A stretch of 6,246 nt of DNA from Trueperaceae bacterium (GTDB lineage: Bacteria; Deinococcota; Deinococci; Deinococcales; Trueperaceae). Under the pieces are notes generated by a model. The model had not been told where the DNA came from. It did no database searches and worked only from the letters and a program-made list of their open reading frames with translations. Location of the stretch: NCBI GenBank assembly GCA_007122815.1, contig SKSV01000324.1:1-6246 (forward strand). The letters are read 5' to 3'. Below, piece after piece: positions 1-5,707 of this stretch (position 1 is its first letter; every line of letters starts with the position of its first letter). The position numbers and the translations under genes are program-made.

Positions 1-2
1 AA

Positions 3-413
3 CTCGAAGCCGCGGTGCGGGCCGCCGACGTGATCAGCGTCGCGACCACCGCGCGGGAGCCGCTCGTGCTCGGCGCGTGGCTCTCAGCGCGTCAACACCT
101 GGACCTCGTCGGCGCGTTCACACCGGAGATGCGCGAGAGCGACACCGACGCCATACGCAAGTGCGACGTGATCGTCGACCAGCGCGCCGCAGCCCGCCTC
201 GAGGCGGGCGACCTGCACGCCGCGGCTGCCGAGGGATGGTCCTGGGACGACGTTGCCGGCGACCTGCACGAGGTGCTTCGGGGCGCCTTCGAGCGGCGCG
301 AGGGTCGAGCGACGCTGTTCAAGTCGGTGGGGCTCTCCTTCGAGGACCTGGCGGTAGCCAAGCTGCTCGCCGAGCCCGAGGGCGAACGGCGAAGCTCGGC
401 CGGGAAGTCGTAG
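3..413 (+). CDS. Ornithine cyclodeaminase / mu-crystallin family protein, C-terminal part
   Basis: Only the last 136 codons lie in the window; the reading frame is open back to base 3, so the true start is off the left edge. The family has about 310-330 residues and a Rossmann fold that binds NAD(P)(H). Members include ornithine cyclodeaminase (ornithine to proline plus ammonia), alanine dehydrogenase, and reductases of cyclic imino acids such as pyrroline-2-carboxylate. Visible family features are the strand-loop segment ADVISVATTAREPLV, followed by HLDLVGAFTPEMRESD, the conserved GA-F/Y-TP-x-M-x-E-x-D block near the cofactor site, and then CDVIVDQ and an EAGDL-like segment. The end is hydrophilic (EGERRSSAGKS). 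Substrate cannot be decided because the N-terminal substrate-binding half is missing. The stop codon is 8 bases before purB, which suggests co-transcription, although the function has no obvious link to purines. Family assignment is firm; the exact enzyme is not. Confidence 0.85.
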   Translation, partial: LEAAVRAADVISVATTAREPLVLGAWLSARQHLDLVGAFTPEMRESDTDAIRKCDVIVDQRAAARLEAGDLHAAAAEGWSWDDVAGDLHEVLRGAFERREGRATLFKSVGLSFEDLAVAKLLAEPEGERRSSAGKS

Positions 414-416
414 CCT
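411..416 (+). promoter_or_regulatory. Candidate -10 box for a leaderless purB transcript
   Basis: TAGCCT fits the TANNNT -10 pattern and ends five bases before the GTG start of purB. It overlaps the stop codon of the preceding gene. No Shine-Dalgarno sequence sits at a normal distance: a GGGAAG at 402-407 is about 14 bases from the start. Leaderless genes in Deinococcus typically carry TANNNT some 6-7 bases ahead of the start, so this spacing is a little short. No convincing -35 hexamer is visible. Weak evidence that gains some support from the similar arrangement before purC. Confidence 0.3.
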
Positions 417-421
417 AGGTT

Positions 422-1726
422 GTGATCGATCGTTACAGCACTCCGGAGATGCGCGCGCTCTGGAGCGAGGCGCACACCTACCGGACCTGGCTCGAGGTCG
501 AGCTCGCCGCGCTCGAGGCGTGGGAGGAACTCGGTGAGGTACCCCCCGGCACGGCCGCCAGGCTGCGCGCCGCCACCGAAGCCGAACCGCTGGACGACAC
601 CTTCGCAGGGCGGGTGGCCGAGCTGGAGGCCCTCACCCGCCACGACATCGTCGCCTTCACGCGGGCGCTGACCGAGCTCCTGGGCGAGGACGCCCGCTTC
701 GTGCACCTGGGCCTCACCTCCACGGACGTTGTCGACAGCGCGCAGAACCTGCGCCTGCGCGAGGCGCTCGTGCTGATCCTCGCCGACGTGAGAGGGCTCC
801 GCGCGGAGGTCAGGCGGTTGGCGGTGGAGCACAAGCACACCCCGTGCGTCGGGCGCACGCACGGAATCCACGCCGAACCGATGACCTTCGGCCTGAAGTT
901 CCTGAACCTCTACGCCGCGTTGGGCCGCGACCTGGCTCGCCTGGAGCGCGCCCGAGAGGCCATCTCGGTGGTCATGCTGTCGGGATCGGTCGGTACCTAC
1001 GCCCACGTGCCGCCCCCCGTCGAGGCGAGCGTGGCGAGGCGCTTGGGCCTGCGCGTAGATCCCGTCACGAACCAGACCGTCGCCCGCGACCGGCATGGTG
1101 AGCTGCTCGCTGCCTTGGCGCTGCTCGGCACCAGCATCGAACGCATCGCGTTGGAGGTCCGGCACCTGCAGCGCAGCGAGGTGCGCGAGGCCCAAGAGGG
1201 GTTCGCGCGCGGGCAGACGGGCAGCAGCTCGATGCCGCACAAGAAGAACCCGATCGCCTCGGAGAACCTCACGGGAGTGGCGAGGCTGCTGCGCTCGCAG
1301 CTGCAAGCCGCGCTCGAGAACGTGGCGTTGTGGCACGAGCGGGACATCAGCCACTCCTCCGCCGAGCGGGTGGTGCTGCCCGACGCCACGACCTTGGCGA
1401 GCTACGCCACGCGGCGTTGCACGCGGGTGCTGCGCGACCTCGTGGTGTACCCCGAGCGCATGCTGGAGAACCTCGACGCCCTCCACGGGCTCATCTACTC
1501 TCAACGTGTCCTGCACGCCCTGATCGAGGGCGGCATGATGCGCGAGGAAGCCTACGAGGTGGTGCAGCGCAACAGCCTGGCCTCCTGGAGCTCGGGACGC
1601 CACCTGCGCGAGCTGCTCGCGGCAGATCCAAGCTGCTCCCTGAGCGCCCGCGAGCTCGAAGCAGCCTTCGACCCCGGCTGGTACCTGCGCTTCGTGGATC
1701 ACGTCTACGGGCGCTTCGGTCTGTAG
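422..1726 (+). CDS. purB: Adenylosuccinate lyase
   Basis: Cytosolic homotetrameric enzyme of the fumarase/aspartase superfamily. It splits fumarate from SAICAR to give AICAR in IMP synthesis, and from adenylosuccinate to give AMP. The 434-residue product has the usual length. The N-terminal MIDRYSTPEMRALWSE is characteristic of PurB and supports the GTG start at 422. Conserved histidines fall at His74 (TRHDIVAF), His95 (HLGLTSTDVVDSA) and His147 (GRTHGIHAEP), each offset by six from the B. subtilis active-site residues His68, His89 and His141. The superfamily signature loop GSSSMPHKKNP lies at residues 267-277 and carries the catalytic serine. The C-terminal helical domain follows and looks complete. 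Nothing key is missing. It sits 8 bases after the upstream gene and 24 bases before purC, whose product makes its substrate. No properly spaced ribosome binding site is seen, so translation may be leaderless or coupled to the upstream gene. Confidence 0.97.
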   Translation: MIDRYSTPEMRALWSEAHTYRTWLEVELAALEAWEELGEVPPGTAARLRAATEAEPLDDTFAGRVAELEALTRHDIVAFTRALTELLGEDARFVHLGLTSTDVVDSAQNLRLREALVLILADVRGLRAEVRRLAVEHKHTPCVGRTHGIHAEPMTFGLKFLNLYAALGRDLARLERAREAISVVMLSGSVGTYAHVPPPVEASVARRLGLRVDPVTNQTVARDRHGELLAALALLGTSIERIALEVRHLQRSEVREAQEGFARGQTGSSSMPHKKNPIASENLTGVARLLRSQLQAALENVALWHERDISHSSAERVVLPDATTLASYATRRCTRVLRDLVVYPERMLENLDALHGLIYSQRVLHALIEGGMMREEAYEVVQRNSLASWSSGRHLRELLAADPSCSLSARELEAAFDPGWYLRFVDHVYGRFGL

Positions 1727-1737
1727 CCCCGCTGGTG

Positions 1738-1743
1738 TAGCAT
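1738..1743 (+). promoter_or_regulatory. Candidate -10 box for a leaderless purC transcript
   Basis: TAGCAT matches TANNNT and ends exactly seven bases before the GTG start of purC, the spacing known for leaderless genes in Deinococcus. The 24-base gap after purB holds no usable Shine-Dalgarno sequence; the only AGG (1747-1749) is one base from the start. The sequence around it, GTAGCAT, resembles GTAGCCT ahead of purB. A -35 element is not evident: the hexamer 17 bases upstream, TTCGGT, matches TTGACA poorly. Inference from position and pattern only. Confidence 0.4.
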
Positions 1744-1750
1744 CGCAGGC

Positions 1751-2593
1751 GTGAACGTGCGCCCCGAGCCCCGCGAGCTGCTCTACGAGGGCAAGGCGAA
1801 GCAAGTCTTCGCCTGCGACGACGCCGACCTCGTGATCGTGCGCTACAAGGACGACGCCACCGCCTTCAACGCGCAGAAGCGCGGCAGCGTCGCCGAGAAG
1901 GGGGTCGTCAACAACGCCGTCGCTGCGATGCTCTACGCTGAGCTCGAGGCCTACGGCGTGCCTACCCACTTCCTCGAGCAGCTCTCCGCGCGCGAGCAGC
2001 TCGTGCGCCGCTTGACGATCGTGCCCGTCGAGGTGATAGTGCGCAACCGCGCGGCTGGCACCTTCTCCTCCCGCTACGCGGTGGAGGAGGGGTTCCTGCT
2101 CGACCCCACGGTCATCGAGTGGTGCTACAAGTCCGACGCGCTCGGCGACCCCCCCCTCAACACCGCCACCGCCGTCGCACTGGGGCTCGCCGACGAGGCG
2201 CAGCTCGAGGCGATGTTCGACCACGCCGCCGACATCAACGACTACCTCAGCGCACGCTTCGGCGTGGCTGGATTGGAGCTGATCGACTTCAAGCTCGAGT
2301 TCGGCATCGACGCCGCCGGCGAACTCCGCCTCGCGGACGAGATCAGCCCCGACACCTGTCGGCTGTGGGACCTCGAGAGCGGGGAGCGACTCGACAAGGA
2401 CCGCTTCCGCCGCGACCTCGGCGGCGTCGAGGAGGCCTATCAGGAGGTTTGGCGGCGCCTGCGCGAGAGCCAGGGCCGACCGCTCGACCTGCCTGAGCAC
2501 GATGACTTCGAGCATGAGCACGAGAGGCTCGACGGTGAGGACTCGGAGGGACTCGATGCCCTCGACGCCGCCCTGCCGAGACCTGGAGACTGA
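1751..2593 (+). CDS. purC: SAICAR synthetase (phosphoribosylaminoimidazole-succinocarboxamide synthase)
   Basis: Joins CAIR and aspartate using ATP to form SAICAR, the substrate of PurB, in the cytosolic IMP pathway. Residues 9-20 (ELLYEGKAKQVF) form the nucleotide-binding start typical of PurC, followed by YKDDATAFN (32-40), the PurC signature region VPVEVIVRNRAAGTFSSRY (91-109), the second signature LIDFKLEFG (177-185), and LADEISPDTCRLWD (194-207). In the first signature, Thr104 stands where serine is usual. The catalytic core ends near residue 238, matching the normal family length of about 240. An additional tail of about 42 residues follows (239-280) with 15 Asp/Glu and only 3 Arg and no Lys, including an EHEHERL stretch; it is not needed by known PurC enzymes and its role is unknown. 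The GTG at 1751 is chosen because it lies seven bases after a TANNNT box; a GTG two codons later is possible. purS begins one base after the stop. Confidence 0.96.
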   Translation: MNVRPEPRELLYEGKAKQVFACDDADLVIVRYKDDATAFNAQKRGSVAEKGVVNNAVAAMLYAELEAYGVPTHFLEQLSAREQLVRRLTIVPVEVIVRNRAAGTFSSRYAVEEGFLLDPTVIEWCYKSDALGDPPLNTATAVALGLADEAQLEAMFDHAADINDYLSARFGVAGLELIDFKLEFGIDAAGELRLADEISPDTCRLWDLESGERLDKDRFRRDLGGVEEAYQEVWRRLRESQGRPLDLPEHDDFEHEHERLDGEDSEGLDALDAALPRPGD

Positions 2594-2594
2594 G

Positions 2595-2915
2595 ATGGCC
2601 GAACTCGAGAGCGCCGTGGCCGAGAACGAAGAGCGCCAGTTCGACGCCGTGGTCCACGTGATGCTCAGGCGCTCCATCCTCGACCCTCAGGGTCGGGCGG
2701 TGCAGGCCACCCTGGCACGGCTCGGGCACGGCAACGTCAGCGACCTGCGCGTGGGCAAGCGCGTCGAGCTGCGCCTGCGCGGAACGCGTGCCGAGGTCGA
2801 GGCGCAACTCGAGCGCATCGCCTCCACCGTGCTCTCCAACCCCGTGATGGAGGACGTGCGGACCGAGCTGACCGAAGCAGGTAGCGCAAGCGACTCATCG
2901 GCCCGGCATGCATAG
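2595..2915 (+). CDS. purS: FGAM synthase subunit PurS
   Basis: Small subunit of the three-part phosphoribosylformylglycinamidine synthase (PurS-PurQ-PurL) that turns FGAR into FGAM with glutamine and ATP. PurS dimers help bring the glutaminase PurQ to the synthetase PurL and pass ammonia between them. The core is clear: ILDPQGRAVQATLARLGHGNV (residues 28-48), then DLRVGKRVELRLRG (50-63) and STVLSNPVMEDVRTEL (77-92), as in other PurS proteins. At 106 residues it is longer than the usual 80-85: about 15 acidic residues precede the first strand and about 14 Ser/Ala-rich residues trail the end. The ATG at 2595 is preferred because GGAG at 2585-2588 is well placed and it starts one base after purC stops; an open frame continues upstream to 2502 inside purC but is not PurS-like. 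The next gene begins within its last eight bases. purQ and purL do not follow, which is unusual. Confidence 0.93.
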   Translation: MAELESAVAENEERQFDAVVHVMLRRSILDPQGRAVQATLARLGHGNVSDLRVGKRVELRLRGTRAEVEAQLERIASTVLSNPVMEDVRTELTEAGSASDSSARHA

Positions 2916-3747
2916 GCGGGAAACGACCCTCACGACACCAGACGGGCTAGACCTGGTCGCGCGTAGTTGGGGAGTCGAGCGGCCGGCGGCCGCCAGCGTC
3001 CACATCCTGCACGGTCTCGGGGAGCACGGCATGCGCTACGAGCGCCTCGCGGCCGCCCTCGTCGAGGCCGGCTTCACCGTGCACGGCCACGATCACCGAG
3101 GCCACGGTGCTTCCCAGGGAGAGCGTGCCAGGATCCCGTCGCTGGACACGCTGATCCAGGACGCGGTGCTCGTCATCGAGCACCTCGGCCTGCCAGAGCG
3201 AGGCCGCTGGGCGCTCTTCGGTCACAGCCTCGGAGGCGTGATGGCGTTGAGGGCGCTACAGACCGGCGCGCTCGACCCCGACGCCCTAGTCCTCTCTTCA
3301 CCCTACCTGCGGCCCGCTAGACCGCCCCACCCGAGCCTCCTTCGGCTGCTAAGAGGCATCGCTCGCGTGATCCCCGGGCTGCCCTTGACCCGACTCGACC
3401 CAGAAGCGATGTCGCGCGACCCGATCGAGGTGGCGGCCTACCGCGACGACCCCGCCAACTACCATCGGAGGGTCCGCCTGGGCACCGCCGCGGCCCTGGT
3501 CGCCGCCGGCGAGGCGGCGCTAGCGCCGAGCGCGCCGGTACTCGCTCTCCCCACCCTGGCGCTACACGGATCCGAAGACCGCATCGCAGACCCCGCTGCA
3601 ACGCGCGAGCTCGCCGAACGCAACCCCGGTCTCACTCATCACGAGGAACCCGAGGGCCATCACGAGCTCTTCAACGACACCTGCCGGGAGTTCGTGACCT
3701 CCGAACTGGTGCGCTGGCTCAGGGTGCGTCTCGGCCTGACCGGCTGA
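2908..3747 (+). CDS. Alpha/beta hydrolase, monoacylglycerol lipase / lysophospholipase type
   Basis: A serine hydrolase of the Hydrolase_4 (monoacylglycerol lipase-like) group, expected to cleave fatty-acid esters such as monoacylglycerols or lysophospholipids. Visible elements in order: the oxyanion-side strand VHILHGLGEHGMRYE (31-45), the HGHDHRGHGASQG block (59-71), the nucleophile elbow GHSLGG (105-110) with Ser107, a cap region around 135-200 rich in Pro, Arg and Ala, the acid Asp224 in HGSEDRIAD (220-228), and His252 in GHHELFND (250-257). All three catalytic residues are therefore present and the 279-residue length is normal. No signal peptide or membrane segment is seen, so it is probably cytosolic. 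The ATG overlaps the purS stop by eight bases (ATGCATAG), suggesting coupled translation; no strong Shine-Dalgarno sequence is visible. Its last 29 bases overlap the end of the opposite-strand methyltransferase gene. True substrate cannot be read from sequence. Confidence 0.9.
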   Translation: MHRRETTLTTPDGLDLVARSWGVERPAAASVHILHGLGEHGMRYERLAAALVEAGFTVHGHDHRGHGASQGERARIPSLDTLIQDAVLVIEHLGLPERGRWALFGHSLGGVMALRALQTGALDPDALVLSSPYLRPARPPHPSLLRLLRGIARVIPGLPLTRLDPEAMSRDPIEVAAYRDDPANYHRRVRLGTAAALVAAGEAALAPSAPVLALPTLALHGSEDRIADPAATRELAERNPGLTHHEEPEGHHELFNDTCREFVTSELVRWLRVRLGLTG

Positions 3748-4975
3748 CGCGGAGCAGCACGAACTTCAGGTAACGCCCCTCGGGGAAAGCCAGCGGTACC
3801 GGGTGATCGACCCCGTGACCGGACTCGTGTATCACCTGCGCCCACACCCCCGCCTCCGCAGCCGCCTCCGCGACCACCGACCTGAACGCCTCGGCCGAAA
3901 CCTGCGCCGTACAAGACGCGCTCGCCAGCAAGCCACCGTCGGGCAGGGCCGAGAGCGCCGCCGCGTTCAACCGCCGGTACGCCCTGAGAGCCGCGTGCCG
4001 CTGGCCCTTCCGACGCGCCAGCGAGGGGGGATCGAGCACGATGAGGTCCGAGCCGCGCAAGGCAGGGTGCGAGAAGGCCGCCTGCGGATCGCTCAACACG
4101 TCCAGTTCGAGGATGCCGTGGCGCTCGCCGGCGCCCCCACCGATGGCGTCGGAGTTCGAGGCGACGTTGCGAGCCGCGTCGCGCAGCGCGGCAGCGGCGA
4201 CGTCGACGTCCACCGCGCGCCGAGCCCCGCCGGCCAGGGCGTACACCGAGAACGCCCCGGTGTACGCGAAGAGGTTGGCCACGATGCGCCCGCGAGAGTG
4301 ATCGCGGAGCGAGGCGCGGTTGCCGCGATGATCGAGGAACAGCCCGGTCTTCTGGCCCTCGAACACGTTGGCGAGGAAGCGCAGACCGTTCTCGCTTACG
4401 CTCAGCTCCGGCTGCGGCCGCTCACCCCAGAGCGCCCTCGTCGGCCGCCCCGCCCTGCCTGCGATCAGCACGCCCTCTAGAGGCAACACCCTGGTGAGCG
4501 CCGACACTGTCTCGCGCAGCAGCTCCGCCGCCTCGCTCCCCTCGAGCCGGTACCCCTCGGCGTACGTCTGCACCACCGCGAAGCGGCCGTAGCGGTCGAC
4601 GGTCAAGCCAGGCAGGCCGTCACCCTCACCGTTCAGCAGGCGGTAGGCGTCCGTGCCCGAGCGCTCCAGGCCCTCGCGCAGGTCCAGCGCTCGCTCCACC
4701 GCGGCGGTCACCCAAGCGCCGTCGGGTCGCTCCAGCACGTCCCGCCGCCGCGCGCGCCTGAACGCGCGCGTGAACAGGCGCACGGCGATGGCGCCGCGCT
4801 CAGACCAGAGCCCCACCGCCTCCGTCGATCCCGCCTCGACGCGCACCCAAGAACCGTCCGCGAGGTCGACGTCCTGGGGCACGTGATCGCGGTAGACCCA
4901 CGGATGGCCCGCGCCGATCGAGCCCGCCAGACGTGCTGGGAGAGACAGGGTCGGGAGGCTCATGCCGGTCATCAT
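3719..4975 (-). CDS. Class I SAM-dependent rRNA methyltransferase, RlmI/RlmO-like (23S rRNA m5C)
   Basis: Expected to methylate carbon 5 of a cytosine in 23S rRNA using S-adenosylmethionine; E. coli RlmI modifies C1962 and the Thermus homologue RlmO modifies C1942. The 418-residue protein has an N-terminal PUA-type RNA-binding domain (about 6-75, including GHPWVYRDHV), a linking domain with NGEGDGLPGLTVDRYG (115-130), and a Rossmann methyltransferase domain: GQKTGLFLDHRGNR (207-220), SAM-binding NLFAYTGAFSVYA (234-246), acidic VDVD (255-258), DPPSLA (315-320) and SCT (354-356) with Cys355 as the likely catalytic thiol. The end HPVPLAFPEGRYLKF (391-405) is typical of the family. ATG codons at 4975, 4972 and 4963 could each start it; the third gives MSLPTLSLPARL, close to the family N-terminus. 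It lies 25 bases after the glycosylase gene. Which rRNA base it targets is not decided. Confidence 0.93.
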   Translation of the reverse strand: MMTGMSLPTLSLPARLAGSIGAGHPWVYRDHVPQDVDLADGSWVRVEAGSTEAVGLWSERGAIAVRLFTRAFRRARRRDVLERPDGAWVTAAVERALDLREGLERSGTDAYRLLNGEGDGLPGLTVDRYGRFAVVQTYAEGYRLEGSEAAELLRETVSALTRVLPLEGVLIAGRAGRPTRALWGERPQPELSVSENGLRFLANVFEGQKTGLFLDHRGNRASLRDHSRGRIVANLFAYTGAFSVYALAGGARRAVDVDVAAAALRDAARNVASNSDAIGGGAGERHGILELDVLSDPQAAFSHPALRGSDLIVLDPPSLARRKGQRHAALRAYRRLNAAALSALPDGGLLASASCTAQVSAEAFRSVVAEAAAEAGVWAQVIHESGHGVDHPVPLAFPEGRYLKFVLLRVSRSGRDAP

Positions 4976-5000
4976 CCCAGACGCAGCGCCGCCGTGAGCG

Positions 5001-5675
5001 TCAGCCGGCCAGCCCAGCCAAACGCTTCGCGAGCTCCAGCACCTCGTCGAACATCACCTCCGTCAAGCGGCCGGTGTTCGTGTTCTGGAAGGAGACGTGG
5101 TAGCTGTCCAACAGGGGTGGGGGCGCGGCCCCGGGTTCCGCAGCGAGGCGATGCACGGCGCCGTGCGCGAAGGGGTACCGCGACAGCCTCAGGTCGAGCC
5201 CGCGCTCGCGGTAGTGCTTGAGCACCCCGTCGTGCGCGACCTTGCCCAGCGCGACGAGCACGCGCGCCTCGGGCAGGGAGTTCAAGTCCCGCGCCAACCA
5301 GGGACGGCAGGCATCTAGCTCCTGCGGTGTGGGCCTGTTGCCCGGCGGCACGCAACGCGCCACCGCGGTGATCCAGGTCCGATGCAGCACCAAAGCGTCG
5401 TCGCGAGCCAGGCTCCGCGGCGCGCTGGACAGGCCGGCCCGGTGAAGGGCCGGGTAGAGGAAGCCTCCGGAAGCGTCACCCGTGAACATCCTCCCCGTGC
5501 GGTTGCTGCCGTGCGCACCGGGCGCGAGCCCCACCAGCACGATGCGCGCCGACGCGTCCCCGAAGCCGGGCACCGGCGCGCCCCAGTAGTCCTCCTCGCG
5601 GTACGCGCGGCGCTTGCGCTGCGCCACCTCCTCACGGTGACGGGCCAAGCGCGGGCAGCGTCCGCAGCGCGCCAA
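5001..5675 (-). CDS. Uracil-DNA glycosylase, family 5 (UDGb-like, iron-sulfur)
   Basis: Removes uracil, and in characterised relatives also hypoxanthine and other deaminated bases, from DNA to begin base excision repair. Motif A, GLAPGAHGSNRTGRMFTGD (49-67), lacks the polar catalytic residue of other families and is the hallmark of family 5; the second motif is SYHVSFQNTNTGRLT (191-205), with valine after the histidine where proline is common in many relatives. Four cysteines, Cys4, Cys7, Cys108 and Cys123, are placed as in families 4 and 5 to hold a 4Fe-4S cluster. The length of 224 is near the Thermus enzyme. The given start is a TTG at 5675 with no Shine-Dalgarno sequence and only three residues before the first cluster cysteine. 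The frame stays open upstream and a CTG at 5711 would add 12 residues (ending DPYPPE) and overlap the upstream stop by four bases, so the protein may be longer. Likely co-transcribed with its neighbours. Confidence 0.9.
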   Translation of the reverse strand: MARCGRCPRLARHREEVAQRKRRAYREEDYWGAPVPGFGDASARIVLVGLAPGAHGSNRTGRMFTGDASGGFLYPALHRAGLSSAPRSLARDDALVLHRTWITAVARCVPPGNRPTPQELDACRPWLARDLNSLPEARVLVALGKVAHDGVLKHYRERGLDLRLSRYPFAHGAVHRLAAEPGAAPPPLLDSYHVSFQNTNTGRLTEVMFDEVLELAKRLAGLAG

Positions 5676-5707
5676 CTCGGGCGGGTACGGGTCGAAGCGC
5701 GACGCGT

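Noticed and set aside
2502..2594. Upstream extension of the purS frame into purC.
   Set aside because: The added residues are Arg/Ser/Thr-rich and unlike PurS, while the ATG at 2595 has a good ribosome binding site and sits just after the purC stop.
92..2677. A very long open frame (861 codons) on the minus strand opposite the OCD-family gene, purB and purC.
   Set aside because: It is antisense to three clearly recognised genes and its translation is low in recognisable motifs and rich in Val, Leu, Ala, Arg and Gln. Such shadows are expected at high GC, where stop codons are rare opposite coding frames.
2979..2993. Short inverted repeat GCGGCC-GGC-GGCCGC near the start of the hydrolase gene, considered as a hairpin or terminator.
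   Set aside because: It lies inside coding sequence, has only six-base arms, no T-run, and such arms occur by chance at this GC content.
4749..4778. Alternating GC run with a near direct repeat (GCGCGCCTGAAC / GCGCGCGTGAAC) and inverted GCGCGC arms.
   Set aside because: It encodes the FTRAFRRAR segment of the methyltransferase; the repeat follows from Arg, Ala and Phe codons in GC-rich DNA rather than from a regulatory or mobile element.
3803..4886. Several plus-strand open frames (for example 3803-4480 and 4653-4886) opposite the methyltransferase gene.
   Set aside because: Arg/Ala/Pro-rich products with no recognised domain, and the opposite strand has an intact family protein with all key motifs.
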